Below, piece by piece: positions 34,901 through 48,059 of a stretch of 64,000 bases of DNA. Origin of the DNA: Phlebiopsis flavidoalba (Eukaryota; Basidiomycota; Agaricomycetes; Polyporales; Phanerochaetaceae); NCBI GenBank assembly GCA_035772785.1, contig JAOCPU010000023.1, positions 434,001 to 498,000 on the forward strand. Reading direction: 5' to 3'. The position numbers and the translations under genes are program-made. Numbering within the stretch: the first letter of the stretch is position 1; every line of letters begins with the position of its first letter. Under the pieces are notes generated by a model. The model did no database searches. It was not told the origin of the DNA and was given only the letters and a program-made list of their open reading frames with translations.

Positions 34901-37900
34901 AAGACCTCGTCCGTGGAGCTGTAGCGACTAGTTTATCACAACAATCTTTTAAGCGGCTGCGATTACAGAGGCAATACCTGACTGTAATGTGCTAATTCTA
35001 TCCTAACCCAGCAGACTGATTCTTGTACATTAATTTTAGAGGGCAATGGTCTGCGGTAGTCGCCACCCTCTGCGCGTAAACTAGAACTCGCGGAGCAGAG
35101 TGAGGGTGAGCTATGAGGCCAAGTGATTTATCAATTGCGGACAAACGTGTACTTACAAACTACGCTAAACTAAGGTGCGAGGGACCCATCAATGTGTTGC
35201 GCGCAATACAGGAGGAGGCGGCAAGGGTTACCTACTTTCTGTATGTTAGTTGCGTCCACAGTCCACTCCTTGCGTTCTCGTAATCTTAATCAATATGCTT
35301 TATGTAGTTCGAGCTACCAGCCCGAGGATATGAAACACAAGATCCGTAGACCCTGGGTTCGTGTCCTCAGTTGGCGGGGACGGGACTGCGGGGGGGGGGG
35401 TGTGGTCTGCGGCTCAGATTCCGTTCTCGGGTGGGAATAGATGTGGCCATCCCGTGAGCGCTCATCGGAGGGTCAGCGGTGACGGTGGCACTCTCATCGA
35501 ACCTTACAACGCGTGTCTGAATGTTTCTAATGCCTTAAGTAGTCTGTGCTATGTCGGCCCAGGAGATATTTCGGCTCGGCTGTAGTTACCACGAGAGCCA
35601 CCGTCTTGGTGCGTGATATTGGATTCGTGTATGGGGGGTACTGTTTGTCTCTCAAGCGTCAACGGACGAAGACCAGGAAGCGTCGTGCGGTATCATCAGG
35701 TGCTGTCTCACCGGATATCGCCTTCTTTTTCCCTAGTCGGTTGTCACTGCTAACAATGGCTGCCACTGGGACGAGTTATACGTGGTAGCGAAAGAGGGCA
35801 AGACAAGTCTACCCCCTCCAGGCCCCTGTCCCGTCTGTAGGGGGAGGGTCGCCCCGGTGGAGACGATACCCAGTCTGTATCCCGGCTGACTGATGTTCCT
35901 CCCGATCGCAATCGGAAGCGTAGTAATAGGGGCGACGATTACTGTGGATCGGAGACATCAGGGACGCTCATTTCTCGAGCTTGACAGGTTTCTATCAACC
36001 GGGGTATGTACACTACTCAGCATCTGGCGGCACTCCCCGGGCTCTCGGCTTGAATACGCATTGCTGGTGGGATGAGATGCGGAGAAAGGCGTCCGGTGAG
36101 GCTGGAACTGGTCACGCTTACCATAGTCACGGTAAGGGGCATGTATATAATCTTGTAAAGGTGCCCTGCGATTAGCGGGCGTGGATATAACGTGGCGGCC
36201 GCTTCAGAGGCAGGGAGCCGCAGCGTCCTTCACGCTCACACCATCATGTCATCCACTTAGCGTGCTGCTCTGCGGGTGCCATGTTCCCAACTAATGCGAA
36301 CGGAGGGGGGATAACACTATCCGCGCTGCGAGGGGGGGGGGGGGTTCCAGACAAAGGAAAGCCGGCGACCAACGTCTTGCATCACTGAGGATACCCTATT
36401 CAAACCGTCGACGTTTTTGCTGTGTAAGAAGCCCCACACTCGGTTGCTCGTATGTCCTCCGTGATTCCCGAAATACATACTAACTGCTTTTTATACAACA
36501 ACATCCTGACCGATCGTGGTGTCGGAGCGAGTCACTCCCATTCCATCTTCATGGTCATAGAGCGCCGCCTGGATGTAAGCCCAAACGTGCCTGGCTGATC
36601 CAGGGGCGCGAGGATCCATGAACTGGCTTGAACATGTCGTTGCATGGGCTTTGGGCCAGCGGCTGACAACTGGTTCGATGTTCAGTGACCTCTTCAGCGG
36701 TCTCGTCATAGAAGCGAGTAGGCATCCGCGTCGGGCAGGGTAGTGAGCTCGATGCATAGTCCACGCGTGCTACCGGGCAGTATGTAGATAGGTAATATAA
36801 AATAACCTGACGATATAGCTAAACACATTTTTCTCGGCGGTGAGCACAGTGTGCAATATGATACCCTAGCTTCGAAACGGTTCAGTTGGCTACATGTTTC
36901 CGCTAGTGATTTCCAGGATAATCGCGTTAAACGCATGTTTATATTTTTAATTCGTGACGTGAACAACTATTGGCAGACGTGCCCACTTACATTACAGCTG
37001 GGACCATGGACGACACTGTGCATCTGTGCCGTAATAGCCCCACTATTCTAGGTGCCTCGTTTGCCCCTGGATAGACTGCGCGTATCTACTACAACATAGT
37101 ACTCCGATGCTGCTATGGTCATAATTGCGCGCGTGGCGTGTGCTGCTATGGGCAGGTGTAATAGCCTACCATCGGTGGCGTCCAAGTTTCAATATCCCCA
37201 AGGACGCGTCGTCTCCCAGTGCAAGTCCCCGCTGAACCTACATCTGGATTGCTCTTTCGTTCTGAGCTTTGTATTATGTTTACTGGTCGCTAATGTCTTG
37301 ACTGCAATCGCGATATGAGGGGTAACTTTTTCTATTTTCTTTGTCTACTTAAGTATTACTACTATATTTCCGCATCTTGATGCCCTCTCTTCCGGACCGA
37401 AAGTGGCTAGCGTCGGCCAGAATAGCTTCGAGCAATGGCGTTGCGGGTGGATTATTTCGGAGGGTGAGATTTTTGGAGAAGTTAGTATCTGCCTCGGACT
37501 TGTCATTTAAATATCAAATCCCTAGTATTAGTTCTGTACAGTTATAGTATGATCCACCCGTCAGTCGATGCGTTAAAATGTCCATAATATATATACTTGG
37601 CTGTATATTTCTTGCTGCACTAGATGACACCCTCTGAGAGTCATGGTAAGAGCTAGGAACGTTCCTGGACGCGGATTATGACACTGACGGAGAGCAAGCG
37701 GGGTATAAAAGGTCGTTGCGAAGACCCTGAGATGAGATAGGTCGGGTCGTGCTCGCGTGCGCAGCAGGGTAGCAGCCCGCAAACCGTTATATGCTTAGCC
37801 TCACTGATCACTTAAATTGATCCTTGCCATTCGATTGGTGGAATGATAATTACAAGAAAGATGGTCAGCCATATCCTTCGAAGAAATGTAGAAGCCTGCC

Positions 37901-38099
37901 CTCGAATTTGGCAGCAGCCAGAAGCATCTCGTTGATGACAATGATTTGATGAAGGACAGCTGAATTTATTGATGCATATCCTTTAGCTTATACTGAACGC
38001 GTCCTAGGAATCGCACGTTCGATCACCCCTATAGGGAGCTTGAGTGCTGGTCGTTTCCTCGGAGCCTCCAATCAAAGCGCAGCTCGTGAAAGCATATAA
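31986..38099. other. About 6 kb with no recognisable gene
   Basis: Neither strand shows family motifs, signal peptides followed by donors, or consistent splice chains. G runs occur at about 35391-35400 and 36331-36344. An inverted repeat with an internal direct repeat lies at 32480-32517. Small open frames (for example 33075-33428 minus, 35192-35788 plus) may hide exons of unknown genes. Confidence 0.3.
32480..32517 (+). repeat. Inverted repeat with internal direct repeat
   Basis: GGAGCCGG at 32480-32487 pairs perfectly with CCGGCTCC at 32510-32517. The loop contains two direct copies of CATGTTGGGCC. It could fold as a small hairpin. No gene is close enough to call it a terminator. Confidence 0.6.
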
Positions 38100-38975
38100 A
38101 TGACAAACCCCCACTACAACGTTGGCCGTACCAGCGACCTTGGCGTTTACAGAGTCATCGATACAATGGCTGTTAATCTTGCTCGATACCTCCTGATTCT
38201 GAAAACCATTAAATTAAGGGTAAGAACATTTGGTTCGGGGGTCATTTGTGGCACTCGTGTACAAATCGCTGATCTGGTCTTTAAGGCAAACGAGCTGTTT
38301 GCAGCTCGGGGACATGGACGAGGGTGCTATAGAATGTTACACCGAGGCAATGAAACATCGACGACACCCAGTGGGCGTACCCGCTGAGACATGATGCTTT
38401 GCATATACGCTCAAGCTTCAAAAGGCTGGTGCCTCTTCGATATATGTCGACGCATCTGACTTACCACGCTATAATTTCACGCTAGATGAGGCGGAGGCTG
38501 AAGTCCCTGATGCGACCGCAGTGCTCAAGACTCAATCTGATTCAAACTTGAAAGGAGTATATCAGGCGAAGTCTCGAGCGCTCGCGCGGACTACCGGAAT
38601 CAAATGTGCCGAATTTTTGACACTCAGGCGTCGTCGCGCCAGGTATGACTTGTTGTCGTTGCGGTCGCGCCTAATAGCACAACCCTAAGTTCAAGATATG
38701 AAACTTGGAGACCTATGGAACGTACTAAGCCACTCGCAGCGAAATGGACTGGACTAGGGACTAGCCTGTAGAAGAAAATTGCCAAGATTGGGGCTGGCAG
38801 AGTCAGAAAGCGGCGTTTCGTCGCCCCAGATACGCTCGATGAACTCGCCCTCCCAGATGGTTTTTTCGCATATTGGCCGAATCGAGCGGAGAAAGTGTAT
38901 CGGCGCGTTCGACTAAACGCAGGGACTGTTTGTTCGAGGAGATTTGATTCCTCATTGCGAGGACGGTCTCTCTGA
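38100..38975 (+). CDS. TPR-like protein fragment of unknown function
   Basis: Near 38285 the reading ANELFAAR, then after a one-base shift DMDEGAIECYTEAMK, followed by HPVGVPAET and LCIYAQASKGW, has the A/G/Y/A pattern of a tetratricopeptide repeat. An unbroken segment follows at 38446-38640 (ASDLPRYNFTLDEAEAEVPD, then KSRALARTTGIKCAEFLTL). After an apparent intron, GRVRKRRFVAPDTLDEL and LPDGFFAYWPNRAEKVYRR run to a stop at 38975. TPR units mediate protein-protein contacts. The rest matches nothing I know. The 5' end is uncertain and frame breaks are present. Confidence 0.4.
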
Positions 38976-40893
38976 GTAAGACGAACGGAGGGCAATAAAC
39001 TGCTACCAGTCTGTGGCAGGCACGAAGTACCCTGTTACAAAGTCGGCTGAAGCGGAAATCGAAGCCTAGAGGGTGGGAGAAGATAGACTCTAGGGGCAGG
39101 TCTAGAAAGTGCAGTCAAGCGCCTCCCCTCGAACGACAAGAAATCCATCTTTCACAAGCTAGCAAAAAACGAATTTCGGTTAATTTGTTCAGTTTACGAT
39201 GGGCATTCTTTCGCTATACGACATAGTTCCCACTAACTCTCTTCGTGAGCTAGATCGGGAGGTGCACATATCAGCGATGAATACCATGCTCTTTGCTACG
39301 CGCTCGAATCACTATTCACACCACTGTATATAGTTTGTACTCATATGATCAACTTTGTCACACACTGTCCACCGTATAACTTGCCACACACAGAGACGTG
39401 ACCTCCGCTGTCCCCCCGACTCCGATTGGGATGAGTTTTGCGAAATCTTTTTTCTTTTGCCCGGCGGACCGGCATTACAGCCGGGGAAGGAGAACTCCTT
39501 GTCGGACCCGGTACATTATGCGGGCGAGGGGGATCGTCAAACGGCAGCACCCAAGGTACGGCTGGACGGCAAAGCTACCGAAACCAATTGGGAGAGAGCG
39601 CCGGTCTAGTAATATAGCCTCTCCTACGCTATCGCTCGTGCTCATGGAGGGGGCGGGGCGCTAAGGGGGAGAGGGGAGAAGCTCACCCTGCAACGCTCGA
39701 GCGCGGTGCTCCCTCCGAGCGCATTGGACCGTCCTCTGGAATCGTCGTTCGATCTTCGCACGCTGAGGCTCAAGAGGCTATGGGATGCGGTTTCCATTAT
39801 TTTCGCCGGAGGTGGATTGTGAAGGGAATAGGGGCACGGGCATAATCCGCTGAACCCCCTCGGTGTGGCGACTGCGCGCAATCAAGGGGACAGAGTGGCG
39901 GGGCCCTCACACTTCTCAAGGGAAGAGGGTTTCCCGTGCTGCGGACGGCAAGAGTCTCAGACGACTTGGAAGCACAAACGGGACGTTACGGCTGCGATTT
40001 GCTCATATCATTCCGACTGGAGATTCGGTAATCGTCTGGGCAGAATAGAAGCAACGTATGCGAGTCGTGTCGCGGGAGTTGTGGGCGGATAGTGGAGTTA
40101 TAGTCCTAGGAGCCCCGGTGTGTGAGAATATGTGAACGCTCCTATCTCGAGCCTGCAGTGGAAGCACAATAGATGGCTTAGCTATGGAACCCCCTGAGGT
40201 GTTTAGATCAGTCAGGCCGCTTTAGACAGTTCATTTTATAGAGCGATTCCTCCTCACTGCACCATGAAAATTTTAATGAGCTATGAGATTGTCCTCTTGG
40301 GAGGTGGGAGGGCGTGGATGACATATTTCGAACAGCGCATGATATCGCTTAATATTCTTCTCACCACTGTAGTATACCACTTCTGGTGTTTGCCTAGCCC
40401 TATTCCGCTGGTGACGTCGCTCTTGCGACCAGTGTCAGTTCCCCTAGTGGCCGTATCACTCCAGATGATGATGTAACGATTCCATTGTGGATGGGGACCA
40501 GATGTCGGGAAGACAAAGCGTTCCTCCGGCCAGAAAATGAATCTACCATCTTGCTCTTCACACGTCGAAACGAACGATGTATAGAAGAAGCGTCCACTAC
40601 TTGGATGTCAAAGGTAAATCTGGCGACAGACGGTACCGAGAGCAATTACGCGTGTTCTCTCAAGAGACATTCCAGTCGAGTGTCGATGCAACGTCGTCTC
40701 TGCGTGAAGAGAAAGACGCGTGCGTGATAGGCTCGGGGATTTATTGTCATGTGATATCGGAAATCAGCCCCGAGTCATTCGAGAGGAAAGTGAGGGCATG
40801 GACTTCGAATTCGCCCTTGTTGACAGTGATTCGTAGCGACGGCGACCCATCCTAGGGATCTCCAGGCAAACTCAACGCACGTGGCAGACAGGT
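38976..40893. other. Intergenic, no recognisable gene
   Basis: Open frames of 60-92 codons occur on both strands without family motifs. The plus-strand segment at 40485-40855 (CREDKAFLRPENESTILLF) could be an exon, but I cannot place it. Confidence 0.3.
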
Positions 40894-41868
40894 TCAATCT
40901 GTGGACTCACCGAGAAACTTGCCAATCCTATACAGTAGAATATCCTTCGCACGCGGAACAGCGCACCCGCGAACAGACTCACCCCAATACCATTTGACCC
41001 ATTTGTTGCCACGCTCCGTTGGTTACACCATCGCACCAGGACACCCCCAGAGCTTACGCTGGTACGCTGGGCATGGGTCGGCTCGAATGAACAGAGGCTT
41101 GTTGTACCCCAGTCCGCGACGCGCCGCCGAGCAGTCACGACACACCAGATATAAACGGCCAGGACCGAGGTGCAACCCTGGACTGGCGAATGGACTTGTC
41201 GACGCCTGCCCATCGCGGCGCTGTCCGCACGGCAGCAGGTGGATTCGTTGGTATTCAGAGTGTCGTTCTGCAGCCAAGTAAGCCGATACAGTCGGTGCGC
41301 GCGCTATCGAAGGAGGTGATAACAGCTAAGACATCTTTAAAGGTACGGAAGCGAATACTTGTGATGGAGTGTCTGTGCAGTCGCCAGATGTGGGTTGCTG
41401 GCAGTGCGTGTGGAAAATCTTGATAGTACAGTGACTGGGGCAGTCGTTGGTGTCCCCAGGTTGTCATCGTCTGCGACTGATCCAGAGGTCAGCACGACGA
41501 TTGTGCCGAGGTTGGGCAGAACGCGTCGTGGAGTGAAGTTGAGGAGAAGGGGGATCACACGGATCCGACGGCACAGTCTGTAGGAGATAAAGGTCTTTCA
41601 CATAGTCCTTCATGGGCAGACCGAGCTCATCGGAAAGAGGGTCATCATTTATGGTGTCAGAAAAAGATTGCATGTCGACGCGAGACTTCAGAGTGAGACG
41701 GGAAAAGATGAAGGGACGGATGTGTCTCGCCCAATATCGACACGTGAGAGAGACACAGATACGAAGGAGAAGCCGCTTGCGAGACTTCCAGGGGTGATTG
41801 AATTGACTTCTCCGGGAAAATATCGAAGAATATTGGCAAAACAGCTCAGGGGGAATGTGGTCTGCCAT
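40894..41868 (-). CDS. F-box protein (second, minus strand)
   Basis: The start MADHIPPELF is followed, after one shift, by QYFPGEVNSITPGSLASG, then VSLTCRYWARHIRPFIFS and RLTLKSRVDMQSFSD. This order, short N-terminus, then LTC..WA..IRP.LF, then L.S..D...LS, is typical of basidiomycete F-box proteins. KDYVKDLYLLQTVPSD and RVLPNLGTIVVL follow, with ITSFDSARTDCIGLLGC further on. The likely end is YRIGKFLGESTD at 40894, though a splice donor overlaps it. Probably an SCF ubiquitin-ligase substrate receptor of unknown target. Several frame shifts are present. Confidence 0.5.
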
Positions 41869-42934
41869 CGTCGCAAAGAATCAAGTAGCACGAGAGCCGT
41901 TAAAAGGCAGCCATCGGCCTCGGATCCTAACACGGACAAACAAGGAGTGATGGCCCTTCGACATTATTTTTGTTTCACGAGAATAGCCCTGGGGTGTTAC
42001 ACTTGGAACATTTAATATTATTCTAACAACAACAGGAGATATAAATTCTATTCGCTCAAACATAACCAAGAAACTCATGTCCACCCACGCCTCTACCCAC
42101 CCCCACTATCTAATGAACCGCCTCCAACGCGCCCTCCCAAGGCCCGTCCGCACCCCATCACAAAGCTCCAAATTCCGCCGCCGCCGCACCTCAATCTCCC
42201 CGCCCAGCGTCGACTCCTCCCACCACCGCGCGCCCGCGGGCCAACCTCGCGCCACCCGCCGCCGCGCAGGAACTCCCTGCTAGCGTGCGCAGGTCGCCGC
42301 GTCCGCCGCGTCCGCGCGCACGAGCTTCTGCGCCCGCGAGGAAGTCGGCGGCGGGGTGGCGCGTGCTTCGTTACGCCGCGAACTTCGACATCAGGGGAAT
42401 CGGAGGAGGGGGGAGGGGAAGGGGAAGGGGGAGGGAGCGGAAGGAGAACCCCCTCGATGCCCAGCACGAGCGGGGTGGCACTGTGATCCGCTACGACCTT
42501 GAAAACACAAGCTCGCACACGCGAGATGCAGTCAGTAAGTGCAACCGTCGCGCGCGTCGGGATCGGCCGCCAAACGCCTGCGCGACGCGTTCGGCGGCGG
42601 GGTTCGAGCGACGCGGGGGCGGAACCGGCGGGGGGACGGGATGGGGGCTGTTCGCGCCGAGATTCGGTCGGCTGGGAGGGCGGGCGTGTGCAGCGCGGGG
42701 AAGGGCGCGTTGGTCGCCGGAGGGAGGGAGGGTGTCGGGGCTCGGGCTTTCGTGGCCTTGGACTTGGAGGAGACGTCCGGATTTCTTCTTGGTTACATAG
42801 CGGATGACGACGTAGGAATTTGGTACGGTGTTCCAGCTGGCAAGCCTAGATGGAGGTAGAATGAAATCTATACCCATTTCTGGGGTCCCCAGGCGGCGGA
42901 ACGCTGTTATTGAGCATTCGTAGCGTGCCCCCCC

Positions 42935-42970
<36 letters not shown>

Positions 42971-45160
42971 ACACCCCTGCAAAAAGATTGGAATTTCACG
43001 ATGAATTGAAGTGCCGTGGACCTAGTAGCGAAATGATGAGTCAACGATGTAGGAAGCTATCGCATGCGGCAACCGCTGTGCGGTACCCCCAAGGGGCGTC
43101 CAGCCAACTGCGCTGATTAAGAATGTTTGGGCACATTTGTGAGAGCCGGGCCGCGGATTTTCGCGCGTGCCTCCCCCGGGCGAGTTGCTTCTGTATGACA
43201 GACGAATGAGTAACAACGCCGTTTGATGAGGAGTGCATCGATCATAACACCTTTGGGTTACGATTGAGTTTGAAAGGTGCATATATTGAAGATCACAGTC
43301 ATCCGGGACCTGGGCACATGTGGTCAGCGTACAGTCCTGAAGTAATGATCGGGTGCACAGAGTCCAATGAAAGAGCTCTCGCACCCCAGGATGAGGTGTC
43401 AGGCTGGACTCAGGACAAGCGGGGGGAAACCTGAATGAGAAATTTCATCTACTCCCCTTCCCCCCTGCCAAAGGATGTATTCTTCTTTGGATCGCCATGG
43501 ATATATCGGGCGGGCAACAACTGGGGTAGCCAGAACATGATCGCACCAAAGCAAAAGGGTAGCTTCAGCGGCGGAACGAGAAGATTATTGTAGCTTTCAA
43601 GTTGCCATGCGATGTCCGTCCCGGGGCAGTCTTCGGCACGACTCTGAACAAGACGAGTGCTTCTGCGCTTTCCGCACTGGAATAGCCAGATACGACAGAC
43701 ACTCTGGAGCCACAAGAACCATAATTCGAATGAACACCACCAGCCAGTTCCCCACCGCGACCGTAAACCGCGTCGGATCCTGACCGAACGGACACAACTC
43801 CTCGAAGAACCCGGCCCATTCGCCTCCTCACACGCCCTCAGCGCGACGCACAAACAGCATCTTCAGCGCATCCGCCCCAGTAGCGCACCCGGATCTAGCT
43901 ACAACCCGGCTAAGCCACCAGCAATTGACTGCAACCCGCAACAAATCAGGATCTGCGTTCGGAGGAGAAGAGACGAGACGTACAGTGCCAGACGAGCGGC
44001 CAACCGACCCCGCCGCCACCAGTGGTGCCAGAGCAAGCAGCCGCCACGACAGCGATTCGGACTTGAGCGCGGTCGGCGCGCCGGATGCTAGCACCCGAGT
44101 GCTGGATGGCAGCCACCGGTCAGAGGGATTGCGCGCACGCGCGTCAGCGAGGGTGTCTCTGGCGAAGGAACACGTGAGCGACCGCGGATTTTGCAGCTAT
44201 CAGCAACCCCATACGAAGTACGACCTAAAAACACACCCGACAACCAATATGAATCCGCAAACCTTCCCTATGATACCACGAGGGAAGGCTTTTGTTACAT
44301 CAGGCCCGCTGACGGTCGAGACCCGATAGGGTGCGGGGCCTTTGGGCGGCGATGTACTGGGTTTGACCCTACTTACAGACGGAGCACGTGACGAGCGACC
44401 CCACGCGGTGCGGTCCTGCGGCTGTGCGCGCCATTTTGTGGGTTTCGTTGGCGGTTGCCGGCCGGGTTAGTACCGGCCCCGCTACACACAGCGCGAGTTA
44501 ACACACAGGTGGGGCGCGGAAAGAGAGGCCGCTTCAGTAGCGGGCGGCCACCAGCGGCCCCCGGCAGGTACGGGCGGGTGCGCGTTAGCGTGACACATGT
44601 GCGGGGCTGGTGCGCGCCTTCCTAGCAGCGTAGCGGGCGGCGCGCACGCAACTCAGGATGTTCGGGGACGAATTCGATTGCGCTCTGGTCTAAATGAAAA
44701 CTGCCCAACCGCAGAGAAGCGCGCCCACAGCGTACGAGGAAACTCGCCAGCCTGAGCGTCATTTGTGTATGTTGGGATCAAAAGTCTCCGGCCCTTGCCT
44801 ATCTTTTGGCAACCCGGCGTCCCCATTTATCCGCCCGCCACGCGCACAGTCACGGTTCGGATCTTTGTAGTGCCTGAGCTACAGCACCACGCACCGCGCT
44901 TGGATGGCTCCCGGATAACACCCAAAAAAGTATTAAAACCAGCGACGGTCTATCAAAAAAGCAACAAAGCACAATCACCGTTACAACGACATTTAACATA
45001 GAATAAACATCCACGCAATCAAGGCGCATTTTGCGACCCTAACCCATCCAGAGCACCTGAGACCGGCCAACCGATCGCACCGTCTCGAGACCCCACACCA
45101 AGCAAACACAACACTCACACCCACATCCACCCTCAGCGTGCCGCCCCGACTGATACCCAC
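41869..45160. other. GC-rich low-complexity stretch
   Basis: From about 42090 to 42780 both strands are dominated by C- or G-rich patches such as GGAGGGGAAGGGG repeats. These give long but meaningless frames on several strands. The 32-C run lies at 42936-42967. On the minus strand at 43450-44094 there are hydrophobic stretches (RLLALAPLVAAG, LVVFIRIMVLVAP) that could belong to a membrane protein, but no family or splice chain is supportable. Between 44390 and 44760 the DNA is GC-rich with no recognisable content. Confidence 0.35.
42928..42967 (+). repeat. Long poly-C run
   Basis: Seven C, one A and then 32 uninterrupted C occupy this interval. The minus strand is therefore a G run able to form G-quadruplexes. 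A run of this length is also a common place for assembly error. Confidence 0.9.
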
Positions 45161-46859
45161 TCACCACCAGCACGCCAGTCCCCCGCTCGAACCCCTGCCC
45201 GCAGCGCTCGCGGTGACTCGTACCCATTGATCGGGCGCCGCGAGCCCAGGCACGTTTGCGGTTCTGCGAGGTGAGGAGTGACGGGCCGCGGGCACGCCGC
45301 GGCGGGCGTGAAGCTTCGTGTGAGGCACCGCCCCGCGCGACGGAAAACGCCCTGCCCGCCCGCGCACCGACGAGGCGCTTTGAGCGCTCATGTTACGGCG
45401 CGGTGAAGGGCAGGACGTATTGCGCGGCGTCTCAGCGGCCCGTTGTACACGCCGGTCAGGTTATGAACCAGATCAGGGAAATTGGTCCTCGGTCAGCGCG
45501 ATGTTGGTGTAAGTTGGTCGACCGTTGGCGACGACGAAGGCCAGGGAAGACGTTGGACATTGTCTGGAGAGATGGGTCAGCGAGGGATGTGGGGTAAAGT
45601 AAGCGGGGTGCGTTTTTAACGTGACTTGTTCGTGTCCTGGCGACCGAGCGACTTGAGGCCCCAGTTCGCCTGCACAGTGCTGAGCGCAAGAGTAGTCGGC
45701 GTGTCTAGAAACGTGTCATCGGTCGTGTTGCGCGAGGTGCTCAGGGAACAACCACCGCCCAGCACGAGCGTGTGTAGATGGGTTGTTGATGTCGTAACGT
45801 CTCCGTTACTCGTCAAACGTGAGCAGGATGATCGTCCGGTTGTCGTTGAAGCGCTCGTCCGCGAGGAAGGTCGGCAGCCAGAAGTTGAGCCAGTCGGACG
45901 CAAAGTCGATGTTTGTGTCGTGCGCGTCGTCGACCAGGTTCGGGGGTCACGAAGAGCCCATTGCGGGATTCACAGACCCGCCCCCCCCCGCGTTGACGTC
46001 TGCGACGAGGTCGGTTGATTTTAGTTGCGGTGGCGGGGCCGAGACGCTCGGGGACAGTCGCAAAGCGAGTAGTACGACGCCTAACCTCGATGGTCGGGTT
46101 GTGCTTGCGCACATAGTACGTTGTACGGTGGGGCCGGACGAGTTGAGGTAGTTCTCTAGAGAGGTGAAGCTGCGCATGTGTGTAGTTAGCGATAGCACTG
46201 CGAAGTCTAGGTCATGGAAGACTTTGCTTGAAGCCCTGGAAGCCGTCCGTGGCACATGCTCTCCTGGTACGACGTGGGGCCCAAAGAGATGTTCTTCTCC
46301 TCGAGGACGGTCGATCACTCGATTTTTCACCGTGGAGATGCTAGCAGCCATCACGCGTCAGCGCCGCACATCACGATCGTGCGAGGAAGAAGGAAGACGC
46401 GCACTTAGGCGGGGGATGTTGTAAAGGGTCGTCATCGGCCATGGCCCAGAAAGTCGCCTCCGACGGCGGCAAACATAGTTGGGCTCGGACGGGTGGGTGA
46501 CTGGCGTAGAACCTGGCTGAGGAGGATGCCCTGCTCCTTGAGCGTGGTGAACGCGAGACGTCGTCGACGCGTCGTTGTAGTCCGTGTTTTCCAGCCAGAT
46601 CTACGACGGAGTCAGCAGTGCTAAGCAAAGCACGAGACGTGGCGGGGCTCACCTGGATTGAAACGGTCAAAGACCTGTGCCGGGCACGACGTTGTGTCTG
46701 CTTGGCAGGAGTTGGTGGGTGCCGTTTTGCTCGCGCCGGTGTAGTTGGTCGAGGTCGCGAGGGTGGGAGACCGCGGCGGGCGCGAACTTGGGGGCCTGCG
46801 CGGCGAACGCGACAGGCAGACAAGCGCAGCAGAAGCGATAGAGGAGCGAGGGCGTACAT
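45161..46859 (-). CDS. Secreted acid phosphatase (phosphoesterase family)
   Basis: The start at 46859 gives MYALAPLSLLLRLS, a signal-peptide core. Next come NYTGASKTAPTNSC and AQVFDRFN. The active-site region follows with ENTDYN near 46570 and, after shifts, VTHPSEPNYV and FWAMADDD near 46430-46500. Then come DFAVL and LENYLNSSGPTV near 46140, RKHNP, and the segment SDWLNFWLPTFLADERFNDN near 45840-45910. This is followed by RTIILLTFDE-type coding, HTLVLGG near 45760 and STVQANWGLKSLGRQDTN near 45640. LTEDQFPLIWFITN lies near 45470. These are hallmarks of the fungal phosphoesterase/acid phosphatase family (PF04185), which releases phosphate outside the cell. Multiple frame breaks occur. The stop at 45161 is a best estimate. 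Confidence 0.65.
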
Positions 46860-48059
46860 GGCGAGCAGCGTCTGCGTGAACTGGGGGACCGTCGTCAGCT
46901 GGCCATGGCTGGCCGCAAACTCTGCTTGTTAAATGGCACAGAGGTCTGCAGGTGGTCTCTGTGCGTTCCTGAGCGCCCGTCGCGGGATGCATGCTTCCTC
47001 GCGATGCACCAGATGGTAATCTACCAGCAGCGCTCGATTGGACAGAGGCCAGTCGTGGACCGTCATGGGTGCACGTTCCTTCTTCCCCTCCCGATCGGAT
47101 GTGGCGCGGCATCATTCGCGAACACGTCACGTGAGTGATGGAAAAAGAGGCAGCCAGTGATTGCCAAGGTCTCTGCCTCCGTCGGGTGACCCTTCACGCT
47201 ATCTTCGCTATTTTTCGGTTCCAGGTCGCCACAAACCGCCAGTCTGCTCGACATCACAACGTGTCCCTTTGCTTGCGCCGCCTGTCTGACGCCCGTCCGA
47301 GTCGCATGCGGAAGTATTTCGTGCCAGCACTATAAGAAAAATCGCCCACAGCCCACCAACGATCCCTGGAACCAGCCCTCCGGGGCGGACATCAAGGCCA
47401 GAACATTAAGGATTTGGTTGCATAATGGAACATCACGCTTCTAGCTACCGTGCGGGAGATAAGAGCACGCTCGTCACGGCGTACACCTTCGCCTTGGACT
47501 AGTCGCGTGCATTCCATTGCCTCTCACCCTCGTCCGTGCCAGCCACGCCCTAGGCCCGCGCGATCAGAGATCATCCGCTCATTATTATCTCGCGCAGGCT
47601 ACTCACCGCTAGATTTAGCGAAGGCCAATTCTATCCCCAGACTGCCAATTTGTCACCGCCCTCCACACGCACGCTGAGCTCACCAACTGAGGAACGTGCC
47701 GCCGTTGCGCCCACAGCGGAGTGCGGACCCCCGCCACGGCGGCGGGCGGGTGCTCTTAACGGCACTGCTCGGTGCTCTCAACTGCTCATATCGTCGCGCT
47801 TCGACCCATCGTACTCCGGGCTTCGGCCTTGGTCTCCGGACTCAAGCATGCACACACCACGACAGATGCTGACTGCGAGCTCGGCCAGCTCCAACCTCGG
47901 CGAGCAAACAGTCTCTACCCGCGCTGGGCACCGTCCTCGGCCGAGCAACATTTTTGCGCGACGGCCTCGCCAGTTCTTTTTTTGGACCAGCAGCCTCAGA
48001 CGCGTTATCTGACAGCACTTTGAGGGTACCTCCCAGGTCCAGAGGAGCCCCAAGGACGG
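46860..48059. other. Region between acid phosphatase and laccase-type gene II
   Basis: The two genes are divergent, so this interval should contain both promoters and perhaps the signal-peptide exon of the laccase. I see no certain start for the laccase and no clear regulatory motif. Confidence 0.35.

Noticed and set aside
31986..38099. Various 60-117-codon frames
   Set aside because: None shows a family motif, a signal peptide with donor, or a splice chain, and opposite-strand frames are equally long.
42093..42982. Long frames on both strands (up to 171 codons)
   Set aside because: They are GC-driven, rich in Arg/Gly/Ala/Pro, mutually overlapping and without any motif.
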